From Streptomyces chryseus (GTDB lineage Bacteria; Actinomycetota; Actinomycetes; Streptomycetales; Streptomycetaceae), in the NCBI RefSeq assembly GCF_014650755.1, contig NZ_BMVO01000031.1, positions 1 to 64,000 on the forward strand: a stretch of DNA of 64,000 bases. The letters run 5' to 3'. The notes under the pieces were generated by a model, which was not told the origin of the DNA, ran no database searches, and saw only the letters and a list, made by a program, of their open reading frames with translations. Numbering within the stretch: position 1 is the stretch's first letter; the number at the start of each line of letters is the position of its first letter. Positions 7,824 through 16,593 of the stretch are shown piece by piece. The translations under genes were made by a program, and so were the position numbers.

Positions 7824-8377
7824 TCAGCCGAGCGCCCGCGCCGCCATCCGCAGATCGGACACCAGACCCTCGTACGCCGCCTCGCGGTCGTGGGCGCGCA
7901 GGACCGCCGAGGGGTGGAGGGTGGCGACGCCGCTCTCCCCGCGCCCTTCGAGGGGGAGCAGCATCCCGCGCTGCTTCGTCACCCGGAACGAGGAGCCGAG
8001 CAGCGCCTTCCCGGCGGTCGCGCCCAGGACGACGATGATCTCGGGGTCGGCCACCCGCAGTTCGGCGTCGAGCCACGGCTCGCAGGCGGTCGTCTCGCGC
8101 AGGTTGGGGCCTTGTGGATGCGGCGCTTGCCGCGCTCCGGGACGACCTCGAACTTGAAGTGCTTGACGGCGTTGGTGACGTAGGTGTCGTCCGGGTCGAT
8201 CCCCGCCTCGTCCAGGGCCCGCGTCAGCACCTTGCCGGCGGGACCGACGAACGGCCGGCCCTGTCGGTCCTCCTGGTCGCCGGGCCGCTCGCCGAGCAGC
8301 AGCACTCGGGTGACGCGCCGGAGGGCCCGGTGTGACTCGCCATGCGGCCCGGGTACCCCCCGGGCCGCATGGCCCAC
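7824..8377 (-). pseudogene. udgX: Decayed UdgX-type uracil-DNA glycosylase
   Basis: Two reading frames together match UdgX. The upstream frame gives VLLLGERPGDQEDRQGRPF, then VGPAGKVLTRALDE, and ends in VTNAVKHFKF and GKRRIHKAP; KRRIH is the hallmark loop whose His links covalently to uracil-DNA in mycobacterial UdgX. The match then continues one frame over as NLRETTACEPW, VVLGATAGKALLGSSFRVT and LHPSAVLR to a stop at 7824. The switch falls at the 4-base run 8106-8109, where one extra base would restore the frame. In addition about 40 N-terminal residues, including two [4Fe-4S] cysteines, are missing, and motif I is GERPGD, not GEQPGD. The two defects together argue for real decay, not a single sequencing error. 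Confidence 0.8.
8341..8371 (-). terminator. Strong hairpin downstream of mqnE
   Basis: Perfect 13-bp stem CATGCGGCCCGGG / CCCGGGCCGCATG with a 5-nt loop, 49 nt past the mqnE stop. It marks where the truncated udgX N-terminus begins. Confidence 0.75.
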
Positions 8378-8419
8378 ACCACAAACCGCCGCGAACGGCG
8401 CGGGGTCACCCGTACGACG

Positions 8420-9583
8420 TCAGACGCGCATCGCCTGCGGCGACTCGCGGCGGTCGGCCTCCGGGCCCGGGTACTCGCGGATGATCTCGTACCGGGTGTT
8501 GCGCTCCACCGGGCGGAAACCGGCGTCCCGGATCAGCTCCAGCAGGTCCTCGCGGCCCAGCTTGTTCGGCGTGCCGTAGTTGTCGGCGTCGTGCGTGATC
8601 TTGTACTCGACGACCGAGCCGTCCATGTCGTCCGCGCCGTGCTGGAGCGCGAGCTGCGAGGTCTGCACGCCGTGCATGACCCAGAAGACCTTGACGTGCG
8701 GCACGTTGTCGAAGAGCAGCCGCGAGACCGCGAACGTCTTCAGCACGTCGACGCCGCTCGCCATCGTCGTACGGGCCTGAAGGCGGTTGCGGATCTTGCC
8801 GTCCTTCATGTCCTCGAAGTCGTGCTGGTAGCGCAGCGGGATGAAGACCTGGAAGCCGCCGGTCTCGTCCTGGAGCTCGCGCAGCCGCAGCACGTGGTCC
8901 ACGCGGTGGCGCGGCTCCTCGATGTGCCCGTACAGCATGGTCGAAGGGGTCTTGAGGCCCTTCTCGTGCGCGAGGCGGTGGATCCGCGACCAGTCCTCCC
9001 AGTGGGTGCGGTGGTCCACGATGTGCTGGCGGACCTCCCAGTCGAAGATCTCCGCGCCGCCGCCGGTGAGCGACTCCAGACCCGCCTCGATCAGCTCGTC
9101 CAGGATCTCGGAGGCCGGCATGCCGGAGATCGTCTCGAAGTGGTGGATCTCGGTCGCCGTGAACGCCTTCAGCGAGACGTTCGGCAGCGCCTTCTTCAGC
9201 TCGCTCAGCGACCGGGGGTAGTAACGCCACGGGAGGCTGGGGTGCAGACCGTTGACGATGTGCAGCTCGGTGAGGTTCTCGTTCTCCATCGCCTTGGCGA
9301 GCTTGACGGCTTCCTCGATGCGCATCGTGTACGCGTCCTTCTCGCCCGGCTTGCGCTGGAACGAGCAGTACGCGCACGACGCGGTGCACACGTTCGTCAT
9401 GTTGAGGTGGCGGTTGACGTTGAAGTGGACGACGTCGCCGTTCTTGCGCGTACGCACCTCATGGGCGAGGCCGCCCAGCCAGGCCAGGTCGTCGGACTCG
9501 TAGAGGGCGATGCCGTCCTCGCGGGTCAGCCGCTCCCCGGCCCGGACCTTCTGCTCCAGCTCGCGCTTCAGCCCCGCGTCCAT
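8420..9583 (-). CDS. mqnE: Aminofutalosine synthase MqnE
   Basis: 387-aa radical SAM enzyme of the futalosine route to menaquinone; it joins 3-[(1-carboxyvinyl)oxy]benzoate to the adenosyl radical to give 6-amino-6-deoxyfutalosine. The [4Fe-4S] motif CTASCAYCSF (CxxxCxxC) lies near residue 66; NENLTELHIVNGLHP and ESLTGGGAEIFD are typical MqnE/MqnC features, and the whole length fits MqnE. GGGAGG precedes the ATG. The neighbours mqnM, mqnP and mqnL catalyse later steps, so this is a partial menaquinone cluster; mqnA, mqnB, mqnC and mqnD are not in the window. A strong terminator follows. Confidence 0.93.
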   Translation of the reverse strand: MDAGLKRELEQKVRAGERLTREDGIALYESDDLAWLGGLAHEVRTRKNGDVVHFNVNRHLNMTNVCTASCAYCSFQRKPGEKDAYTMRIEEAVKLAKAMENENLTELHIVNGLHPSLPWRYYPRSLSELKKALPNVSLKAFTATEIHHFETISGMPASEILDELIEAGLESLTGGGAEIFDWEVRQHIVDHRTHWEDWSRIHRLAHEKGLKTPSTMLYGHIEEPRHRVDHVLRLRELQDETGGFQVFIPLRYQHDFEDMKDGKIRNRLQARTTMASGVDVLKTFAVSRLLFDNVPHVKVFWVMHGVQTSQLALQHGADDMDGSVVEYKITHDADNYGTPNKLGREDLLELIRDAGFRPVERNTRYEIIREYPGPEADRRESPQAMRV

Positions 9584-9635
9584 GTACGGCCGCCTCCCAT
9601 ATGTCTACGTAAAACAGGCTCCACCCAAGGTACGC

Positions 9636-10109
9636 CTAGCCCTCTTCCGGCAGTTCCCCGACCCGGTTCTCCCACTTGGTGGAGAGCACGATCGTGGTGC
9701 GGGTGCGGGAGACGCCCCGCGTCCCGGACAGCCGGCGGATCGTCTTCTCCAGGCCGTCGACGTCGCCGGCCCGGACCTTGAGCATGTACGAGTCGTCGCC
9801 CGCGATGAACCAGCAGTCCTCGATCTCCGCGAGATCGCGCAGCCTGCGCGCCACGTCCTCGTGGTCCGCCGCGTCCGACAGCGAGATGCCGATCAGCGCG
9901 GTGACGCCGAGACCGAGCGACTTGGCGTCGACCGTGGCGCGGTAGCCGGTGATGACACCCGCCGCCTCAAGACGGTTGATGCGGTCGGTGACGCTGGGGC
10001 CCGAGAGGCCGACGAGCCGGCCGAGCTCGGCGTACGAGGCCCTGCCGTTCTCCCTGAGGGCCTGGATGAGCTGCCTGTCCACGGCGTCCATATGCCTGAA
10101 GCCTTCCAT
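9636..10109 (-). CDS. Lrp/AsnC-family transcriptional regulator
   Basis: 157 aa (151 from the alternative ATG at 10091, which has GGAAGG upstream and aligns better with the family start MDAVDRQLIQAL). N-terminal HTH (RENGRASYAELGRLVGLSG) is followed by a RAM/AsnC ligand domain (IGISLSDAADHEDVARRL; CWFIAGDDSYMLKVRAGD). These proteins form octamers that respond to amino acids. It lies 52 nt upstream of mqnE and 77 nt downstream of mqnM on the same strand, so it may regulate the menaquinone genes or be co-transcribed with them; the sequence alone does not decide. Confidence 0.88.
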   Translation of the reverse strand: MEGFRHMDAVDRQLIQALRENGRASYAELGRLVGLSGPSVTDRINRLEAAGVITGYRATVDAKSLGLGVTALIGISLSDAADHEDVARRLRDLAEIEDCWFIAGDDSYMLKVRAGDVDGLEKTIRRLSGTRGVSRTRTTIVLSTKWENRVGELPEEG

Positions 10110-10186
10110 TGTTCAGCAGTACCGCGAGTTTATGTGTGCCATCTAAGGCGCGCAGGGCTCAACGCCCGACGAAGTCTCTCAGACGA

Positions 10187-10891
10187 TCAAGAGCGGGGAT
10201 CCGACCGGTCCGTACGGGAGGCCCCCAGCTCGCCCTCCCAGCGGCGGTACAGGCGGTGCGGCACCCCCGCCGCGTCCAGCACCCGTCCCGCGACGAAGTC
10301 CACCAGGTCCTGGATGTGCGTCGCGCCCGCGTAGAACGCCGGAGAGGCCGGCAGCACCACGGCTCCCGCCTCGTCCAGCGCCACCATGTGCCTGAGCGTC
10401 TGGCCGCTCAGCGGCGTTTCGCGCACCGCGACCACCAGCGGGCGCCGCTCCTTGAGCGTCACGCTCGCCACCCGTTGCAGCAGGTCCTTCGACAGCCCCA
10501 GCGCCACACCCGCCACGCTCGCCGTCGACGCCGGGACGATCAGCATCCCCCGGGCCGGGTACGAGCCGGACGAGGGCCCGGCGGCGAGGTCCCCGGCGGC
10601 CCAGTACCGCACGTCGCCGACGTCGGCCGAGAACGTGCCCGGTTTCCCGTCCGCGCCGCGCGCCAGCCAGGCGCGCAGGTCGTCCTGCCAGTGCGCGTCG
10701 CGGAACGCGATCCCCGTCTCGTCCAGCAGGGTCAGCCGCGCGGCCCGGCTGACCACCAGGTCCACGCTCTCGCCCGCGTCCAGCAGCCCGCGCAGCACGG
10801 CGGCGGCGTACGGCGTACCGGACGCACCGGAGACACCGACGACCCACGGGCGGCGCGACGGCCGCTGACTGCGCGCATGTCCTGACTCCAC
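10187..10891 (-). CDS. mqnM: Flavin prenyltransferase (UbiX/MqnM)
   Basis: 234 aa from the GTG at 10891, which has AAGGT 9 nt upstream; a TTG at 10909 is a less likely start. VVGVSGASGTPYA is the UbiX N-terminal FMN-binding motif; VPASTASVAGVALGLSKDLL and RETPLSGQTLRHM are also diagnostic. It prenylates reduced FMN with dimethylallyl phosphate to make prenyl-FMN, the cofactor that the UbiD-type decarboxylase MqnL (12474-13931) needs. Clustering of mqnM, mqnP and mqnL fits the late futalosine pathway. The neighbouring rhomboid gene is divergent. Confidence 0.9.
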   Translation of the reverse strand: MESGHARSQRPSRRPWVVGVSGASGTPYAAAVLRGLLDAGESVDLVVSRAARLTLLDETGIAFRDAHWQDDLRAWLARGADGKPGTFSADVGDVRYWAAGDLAAGPSSGSYPARGMLIVPASTASVAGVALGLSKDLLQRVASVTLKERRPLVVAVRETPLSGQTLRHMVALDEAGAVVLPASPAFYAGATHIQDLVDFVAGRVLDAAGVPHRLYRRWEGELGASRTDRSDPRS

Positions 10892-10994
10892 GTGCCCGAC
10901 CTTATCCAAGCGGGCGCGCGCGGAACCGAGTCAGGTACCCGGGACGTTCCCCTGACAGGCCGCACACCGGCCGTCCGCACCGCAGGGGGATGCC

Positions 10995-11585
10995 ATGTCA
11001 CCGACCGCCGTCGACCGCCACCGGAGCAGTCCGGCCAGGACCGCCGCGCTGCTCATGCTCGGCTGGGTCGCCCTGCTGTGGGTCCTGGAGGCCCTGGACA
11101 CCGCGACGGGCTCGCTGAACACGTACGGGCTGAGCCCGCGCGAGGCCGGCGAGCTCCGCGACGTACTGCCGATGTCGTTCCTGCACCACGGCTTCGACCA
11201 CGTCGCCTCGAACAGCGTGCCGCTGCTGATCCTCGGCTTCCTGGCCGCCCTGGGCGGCATACGCCGCTTCCTGGCCGTCGTCCTGACGATCATGGTCGTG
11301 GGCGGCCTCGGGGTCTGGCTCACGGCCCCGGCGTACTCCAACACGGCCGGCGCGTCGGTCGTCGTGTTCGGCCTGCTGGGCTACCTGCTGGTCCGCGGCT
11401 TCGTCGACCGCAGCGCGCGCGACATCGTCATCGGCCTGCTGGTCGGCGCGGTCTACGGCTCGCTGCTGTGGGGCGTGCTCCCCACGGACACCGCCGTGAG
11501 CTGGCAGGGCCACCTCTTCGGGCTGGTCGGCGGCGTGCTCGCCGCGTTCCTCTTCCGGCGACGGGCGGCCGTCCTCACACCGTGA
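10995..11585 (+). CDS. Rhomboid-family intramembrane serine protease
   Basis: 196 aa with about six hydrophobic segments. Catalytic Ser lies in TAGASVVVFG (GxS, near residue 121) and catalytic His in WQGHLFGLVGG (near residue 174); HHGFDHVASN is the conserved histidine segment of TM2. It cleaves transmembrane substrates within the bilayer; the target is unknown. A single gene on the opposite strand inside the menaquinone cluster; its last 11 nt overlap the convergent mqnP. The position is shared in related actinomycetes, but no functional tie to menaquinone is evident. Confidence 0.85.
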   Translation: MSPTAVDRHRSSPARTAALLMLGWVALLWVLEALDTATGSLNTYGLSPREAGELRDVLPMSFLHHGFDHVASNSVPLLILGFLAALGGIRRFLAVVLTIMVVGGLGVWLTAPAYSNTAGASVVVFGLLGYLLVRGFVDRSARDIVIGLLVGAVYGSLLWGVLPTDTAVSWQGHLFGLVGGVLAAFLFRRRAAVLTP

Positions 11586-12477
11586 GGCCGCGCACCAGCA
11601 GGTCCAGCAGCGCGCAGACGAACAGCGCTATGCCGATGAAGCCGTTCGTGGAGAAGAACGCCCGGTCGAGGCGGGACAGGTCGTGCGGCTTCACGATCGT
11701 GTGCTCGTAGAGGAACGCCACCGCCACGACGACGAGACCCGCCCAGAAGAACACCCCGGCGCCGGTGGCCAGCGCGTACCAGACCAGCAGCGCGGTCGTC
11801 ACCGCGTGGCACGCCCGCGCGCCGTACAGCGCGGCCGGGACGCCGAAGCGCGCCGGCACGGACTTCACTCCGTGCGCGCGGTCCGCGTCGACGTCCTGAC
11901 TGCCGAAGATCAGGTCGAAGCCGCCGATCCAGATGCCGACCGCGAGACCCAGGATCACCGCGTCCCAGGACCACTCCCCCGTGATCGCCAGCCAGGCGCC
12001 GACGGGGCCCATGGCCTGGGCGAGACCCAGGATGGCGTGCGGGAAGTTCGTGAAGCGCTTCCCGTACGGATAGACCACCATCGGCACGACGGCGATCGGC
12101 GCCAGCGCCAGGCAGAGCGGGTTCAGCGCGGCGGCCGCGCCGAGGAAGACGACGACGGCGATCAGCGCGCCGGTCCACGCCGACCTGACGGAGACCGCGC
12201 CGGTGACCAGCTCGCGGTTGGCGGTGCGGGGGTTACGGGCGTCGAGTTCTCGGTCGATGATCCGGTTGCACGCCATCGCGAACGTCCGCAGGCCGACCAT
12301 GGCCACGGTGACGAGCAGCAGCTTGCCCCAGTGGATGTTCCGGTCCAGCTGGAACATGGCGGTCAGCGCGGCGATGTACGCGAAGGGCAGCGCGAAGACC
12401 GAGTGCTCGATCATCACGAGCCGCAGGAACGCCTTCGTCCTGCCGGGACCGGGGACCGCGGCGGCAGCGCTGCTCAC
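11575..12477 (-). CDS. mqnP: UbiA-type prenyltransferase MqnP
   Basis: 300-aa integral membrane prenyltransferase. The first Asp-rich motif is NRIIDRELDARNPRTANRE (near residue 67) and the second DVDADRAHGVKSVPARFG (near residue 200), both coordinating Mg-diphosphate; multiple hydrophobic helices follow. In the futalosine pathway it attaches the polyprenyl chain to 1,4-dihydroxy-6-naphthoate before decarboxylation. The GTG start overlaps the stop of mqnL by 4 nt, so the two are translationally coupled. The final bases overlap the convergent rhomboid gene. Confidence 0.9.
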   Translation of the reverse strand: MSSAAAAVPGPGRTKAFLRLVMIEHSVFALPFAYIAALTAMFQLDRNIHWGKLLLVTVAMVGLRTFAMACNRIIDRELDARNPRTANRELVTGAVSVRSAWTGALIAVVVFLGAAAALNPLCLALAPIAVVPMVVYPYGKRFTNFPHAILGLAQAMGPVGAWLAITGEWSWDAVILGLAVGIWIGGFDLIFGSQDVDADRAHGVKSVPARFGVPAALYGARACHAVTTALLVWYALATGAGVFFWAGLVVVAVAFLYEHTIVKPHDLSRLDRAFFSTNGFIGIALFVCALLDLLVRGLTV

Positions 12478-13931
12478 AGGCCGTACTCCTTCCAGCGGCG
12501 GTCGACCTTCGCCGCCGTCGCCGGGTCAGACTCGACCATGTCCGGCCAGCCGCCGTCCCGGGTGTAGCCCTCCTCGGGCAGCTTCCTCGTGGCGTCGATG
12601 CCCGCCTTGCCGCCCCAGAACTGCTGGTACGACGCGTGGTCGAGGTGGTCGACGGGCCCCTCGACGACCGTCAGGTCGCGGGAGTAGTCGGTGTTGCCGA
12701 GCGCCCGCCAGGACACCTCGTGCAGGTCGTGGACGTCGCAGTCCTTGTCGACCACGATGATCAGCTTGGTCAGCGACATCATGTGCGCGCCCCAGATGGC
12801 GTGCATGACCTTCTGGGCGTGCTTCGGGTACTTCTTGTCGATCGAGACGATCGCGCAGTTGTGGAAGCCGCCGGACTCGGGCAGGTGGTAGTCCACGATG
12901 TCCGGGACGATGATCTTCAGCAGCGGCAGGAAGAAGCGCTCCGTGGCCCGCCCCAGCGGCCCGTCCTCCGTCGGCGGACGGCCGACGACGATCGACTGGA
13001 GCAGCGGGCGCTTGCGCATGGTCACGCAGTCGACGGTCAGCGCGGGGAACGGCTCCTGCGGCGTGTAGAAGCCGGTGTGGTCGCCGAAGGGGCCCTCGGG
13101 CAGCGTCTCGCCCGGCTCCAGCCAGCCCTCGACGACGACCTCGGCGTTCGCCGGCACCTGGAGCGGCACGGTCTTGCAGTCGACCATCTCGATCCGCTTG
13201 CCCTGCACGAAACCGGCGAAGAGATACTCGTCGATGTCGCCGGGCAGCGGGGCGGTGGAGGCGTACGTCACGGCCGGCGGGCAGCCGAAGGCGATCGCGA
13301 CCGGCAGCCGCTCGCCCCGCTCCGCGGCGACGGCGTAGTGGTTGCGGCTGTCCTTGTGGATCTGCCAGTGCATGCCGATGGTGCGCTTGTCGTGGCGCTG
13401 GAGGCGGTAGAGGCCGAGGTTGCGGACCCCGGTCTCCGGGTGCTTGGTGTGGGTCAGGCCGAGGTTGAAGAACGACCCGCCGTCCTTGGGCCAGGTGAAG
13501 AGGGCCGGCAGCATGTCGAGGTCGACGTCGTCGCCCGTCAGGACGACCTCCTGCACGGGGGCGTTGTCGCCCTTGACCTTCTTGGGCGGTACGTGGGCCA
13601 TCGCCCCGAGCTTGCCGAAGGCCTCCCGCACGCCCACGAAACCCTGCGGCAGCTCGGGCTTGAGGAGGCCGCCGATCTTGTCGCTGATCTCGGCGTACGA
13701 CTTCAGCCCGAGGGCCTTGAGCAGCCGGCGGTCCGTGCCGAAGACATTCATCGCCAGGGGCATGGCGGAGCCCTTGACGTTCTCGAAGAGAAGCGCGGGC
13801 CCTCCCGCCTTGTTCACCCGGTCGACGATCTCCCCGACCTCCAGGTAGGGATCGACTTCGGCCTTGATGCGCTTGAGGTCGCCCTCGCGCTCCAGCGCCC
13901 GGAGCAGGGAGCGAAGATCGTCGTAAGCCAT
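12474..13931 (-). CDS. mqnL: Menaquinone decarboxylase MqnL (UbiD family)
   Basis: 485 aa, typical UbiD length. It decarboxylates the prenylated dihydroxynaphthoate using prenyl-FMN supplied by MqnM. Visible family features: [23 protein letters not shown], a Glu-rich active-site region [12 protein letters not shown] near residue 280 and [15 protein letters not shown]. It is the first gene of a run mqnL-mqnP and then, after the opposite-strand rhomboid, mqnM, Lrp and mqnE. It starts 69-90 nt from the divergent PLDc_N gene, so the promoter lies in that short gap. Confidence 0.9.
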   Translation of the reverse strand: MAYDDLRSLLRALEREGDLKRIKAEVDPYLEVGEIVDRVNKAGGPALLFENVKGSAMPLAMNVFGTDRRLLKALGLKSYAEISDKIGGLLKPELPQGFVGVREAFGKLGAMAHVPPKKVKGDNAPVQEVVLTGDDVDLDMLPALFTWPKDGGSFFNLGLTHTKHPETGVRNLGLYRLQRHDKRTIGMHWQIHKDSRNHYAVAAERGERLPVAIAFGCPPAVTYASTAPLPGDIDEYLFAGFVQGKRIEMVDCKTVPLQVPANAEVVVEGWLEPGETLPEGPFGDHTGFYTPQEPFPALTVDCVTMRKRPLLQSIVVGRPPTEDGPLGRATERFFLPLLKIIVPDIVDYHLPESGGFHNCAIVSIDKKYPKHAQKVMHAIWGAHMMSLTKLIIVVDKDCDVHDLHEVSWRALGNTDYSRDLTVVEGPVDHLDHASYQQFWGGKAGIDATRKLPEEGYTRDGGWPDMVESDPATAAKVDRRWKEYGL

Positions 13932-14020
13932 GCCGTCCAGTATCCGGTACGCACTACGCTTGCCCCGTCACCGGGGCCGCGCACCGCGCCCCGCGGTCCG
14001 TGTCCCGGGAGCTCGCCCTC

Positions 14021-14398
14021 ATGCTCAGGTATCTGCCGTTCCTTCTGGTCCTGGCGCTGTGGATCTATGCCTTCATCGACTGCCTGAACACCCCCGAGGA
14101 CGAGGTCCGCCACCTGCCCAAGGTGGTCTGGGTGATCATCGTGCTGCTCTTCGGCGAGGTCCTGATCGGCCCGGTCGCCTGGCTCGCGGTGGGCAAGGTC
14201 CGCGGGGGCGCGCAGGGCGGCGGCAGGCCGTCGGGCAAGCGCCAGTGGGTCGCTCCCGACGACAACCCCGACTTCCTCAAGTCCCTGAAGGACGAGTCGA
14301 CGCTCCAGGAGCGGGAGGCGGACCTCCGCCGCCGCGAGGAGGACCTCGAGCGCCGCGAGGAGTCCGACCCGGAGGACCCGACGCCGCCCAAGCCCTGA
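14021..14398 (+). CDS. PLDc_N-domain membrane protein
   Basis: 125 aa from the ATG at 14021 (GGGAG 10 nt upstream); a GTG at 14000 would add 7 residues. Two transmembrane helices ([19 protein letters not shown] and [21 protein letters not shown]) form the phospholipase D/cardiolipin synthase N-terminal domain without any catalytic HKD motif. The C-terminal half is charged, with a Glu/Arg heptad-like segment ([18 protein letters not shown]) likely to be coiled coil. Such stand-alone proteins are common in actinobacteria; the role is unknown, perhaps scaffolding at the membrane. Divergent from mqnL. Confidence 0.75.
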   Translation: MLRYLPFLLVLALWIYAFIDCLNTPEDEVRHLPKVVWVIIVLLFGEVLIGPVAWLAVGKVRGGAQGGGRPSGKRQWVAPDDNPDFLKSLKDESTLQEREADLRRREEDLERREESDPEDPTPPKP

Positions 14399-14421
14399 CA
14401 CGATGCCCGCCCTTCCCCATC

Positions 14422-14463
14422 CGCCCCGTGGCGGGGACGTGCCGGGGCGGTCCCCGCGGGGCG
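14422..14463 (+). terminator. Hairpin after the PLDc_N gene
   Basis: CGCCCCG..CGGGGAC pairs with GTCCCCGCGGGGCG across an 11-nt loop, with a small bulge; 24 nt after the stop. Confidence 0.6.
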
Positions 14464-14586
14464 TCGAACCCCCGGGAACTCGGTCACGATTTGCCACACA
14501 TGATTCGAAAACCCGTACACGCGTGAACTCACGGTACGTAAGCTGGAGTTGACGTAGCGACACATGTGGCTGGTGCGGGGGGCACT

Positions 14587-16593
14587 GTGGACAGAGAGCT
14601 GTTCGGACGCGAGGCAGTCCTCGACGGCCTCGCACCACGGCTCGTCGGTCTGCCTCCGCGCGGTTTCCAGAAAGTCCCCTACGAGCACCGCGACGACCTG
14701 CCCGTCGTCGTACTGACCGGCGGGCGCGGCATGGGCAAGACCGCCGTACTCAAGCGCCTGCACACCGCGTACCGCGCACGGACCCCCGTCGCGCTGATCG
14801 ACTGCGAGCGCGACCAGTTCCGTGAGCGCTCCCCCGAGGCGTCCCTCGCCTGGTCGCCCGTCACCGAGGCGCTGACCGAGCTCGGTGAGCAGCTCGCACC
14901 CGCCGTGCACGGCGCGGGGGCCGTCGAGTTCCCCCGCCTCTCCGCCGGGCTGCTCGCCGTCGCGAGCCTCGGCTGGCGCCCGCACGACGACGAGAACATC
15001 CTGGCGGAGGGCCTGCGCCTGGGCCTGCTGGCCGAGCCGGGGTCCCGCTGGCGCGGTCAGACCAGGACCTGGCTGTCGAAGGTCGTCGCGAAGTTCGCCG
15101 GCATGGCCTCGGGAATGCCGGGACTCGACGTGGTCGTGGAGACCACCGTCGAGTCCCTGCTGGACGACCTGTTCGGCCGCGGGCAGCGGGCCTCCGCGCA
15201 GTGGTACGGCGACTATCCCGGGGCCGGCGGCCAGGCCAAGCGCGGCCTCACCCTCCTCGCGCTGCACTTCCGGCGCGGCAGCGAGCACCGCGTGCGCGCC
15301 GAGCGGCACCTGGTCGGGGCGCTGCGCGCCGACCTGGAGGCGGCGTACCACGGGATGGGGCGGCTGCGGCGGGTCGGACGGCCCGTGCTGCTGATCGACA
15401 ACGGGCAGGCCCCGCTCGGGCGCCGGCTCGTCGAGCCCGTCCTGCGCGACCGGGCCGACGGCAAGCGCGATCCCGTGGTGCTGATCGCCGCGCTGCGCGG
15501 GTACGACCATCCGGCGCTGCGTCATGCCGTACGGCGGTCGTCGCCGGAGGTCCGGCACGAGCTGGGGTGGGAGCGCGGGCGCGAGGTCGCGTCGGGCGCC
15601 GTGGCGGTGGAACTGACGCCGCTCGACCCCGAGCACGTACGGCAGTTCCTCGACCGTACGGACCCCCGGCAGCTGACGCGGGCGCAGCTCGCGCGCGGGG
15701 TGCACCGGCTGACCGGGGGGCGGCCGGTGGGCGTCGACCTGCTGGCGCGGGCCGCCGGCCAGGACGGACACCCCGAGCGGTTCACCCCGGGCTCGCTGCT
15801 CGGCGCGGCCGTGGCGCTGCGCGAGGACACCGAGGGGCGGCCGGTGGCCGACGAACTGCTCGGGCGGCTGGTGCCCGCGTCCCGGCTCGACTGGCTCACC
15901 GTGCTCGCCCCGGCCCACGACGTGCGGTCGGCCGAAGCGCTGGCGGCGTCGCGGCTGCCGCGGGAGGAGGGCCGTACGGGGCTCGCGGCCGTGCGCGACG
16001 CGCGGACGCTGCTCGCCGACGAGCACTGGGCGTCGGACCCGCGGTGGTTCGTGGGCGACCCGTTCCTGCGGACGCTGCTGTTGCACCGCCTGCGGTACGG
16101 CGATCCGGGCGCCTCCCGGTGGCGGGCCGTCCATCAGACGCTCCGGGACCACTTCGGGGACGCCGACGTGCCCCGGCGGCTGCACCACGAGCTGGCGCTG
16201 GGGGACGCCGAGGGCGCCGTCACGTACCTGCGGGAGACCTTCGCGACCGCGGACGCCCGGATCTGGCTGGACGAGCTGCGCCTCATCGCCTCCGCGCCGC
16301 ACTTCGAGGAGGCGGACGCGCGCGCGGCGGTGGCGCTGGGCCGCACCGGTTCGCCGACGGGCGCGGACCCCGTCCTGCACGCCCGGGTCCGCCGGCTGCT
16401 GTTCGCGGTCTGGCACCTGACCGATCCGCTGGCCCTTCCGGACGACGAGGTGACGGAGAAGATGGGGTACGAGTTGGGGCTCCTCTCGGAGCTGCACAGT
16501 TCCGGCAACGAGGTTCTCTGGCAGGCGTCCCGCTCCTGGCCGCAGGCCGTGCGCGACTGGCGCCCCCTGGGCGGTACGGGAGGCGGGTCATGA
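14587..16593 (+). CDS. P-loop NTPase, partner of the downstream ligand-binding protein
   Basis: 668 aa from the GTG at 14587 (GGGG 9 nt upstream; a GTG at 14566 lacks a ribosome binding site). The Walker A motif TGGRGMGKTA lies at about 44-53 and a Walker B-like VLLIDN near 280. The rest has no domain I can name. No transmembrane segment or signal peptide is seen, so it is cytosolic. Order P-loop, long central region and helical, repeat-like C-terminus recalls STAND-type ATPases, but this is a loose resemblance. The stop overlaps the ATG of the next gene (ATGA), implying translational coupling and a joint function with the membrane-anchored receptor-like protein. It stands at the head of a two-gene operon. 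Confidence 0.7.
   Translation: MDRELFGREAVLDGLAPRLVGLPPRGFQKVPYEHRDDLPVVVLTGGRGMGKTAVLKRLHTAYRARTPVALIDCERDQFRERSPEASLAWSPVTEALTELGEQLAPAVHGAGAVEFPRLSAGLLAVASLGWRPHDDENILAEGLRLGLLAEPGSRWRGQTRTWLSKVVAKFAGMASGMPGLDVVVETTVESLLDDLFGRGQRASAQWYGDYPGAGGQAKRGLTLLALHFRRGSEHRVRAERHLVGALRADLEAAYHGMGRLRRVGRPVLLIDNGQAPLGRRLVEPVLRDRADGKRDPVVLIAALRGYDHPALRHAVRRSSPEVRHELGWERGREVASGAVAVELTPLDPEHVRQFLDRTDPRQLTRAQLARGVHRLTGGRPVGVDLLARAAGQDGHPERFTPGSLLGAAVALREDTEGRPVADELLGRLVPASRLDWLTVLAPAHDVRSAEALAASRLPREEGRTGLAAVRDARTLLADEHWASDPRWFVGDPFLRTLLLHRLRYGDPGASRWRAVHQTLRDHFGDADVPRRLHHELALGDAEGAVTYLRETFATADARIWLDELRLIASAPHFEEADARAAVALGRTGSPTGADPVLHARVRRLLFAVWHLTDPLALPDDEVTEKMGYELGLLSELHSSGNEVLWQASRSWPQAVRDWRPLGGTGGGS

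Noticed and set aside
7979-8377. A functional short UdgX from one frame
   Set aside because: It would lack the second half of the fold and N-terminal cysteines; the match continues in another frame.
15201-16589. N-terminal extension of the receptor-like protein back into the NTPase gene
   Set aside because: The extra part is a frame-shifted reading of the NTPase; the real start is the ATG at 16590 with its ATGA overlap and membrane anchor.
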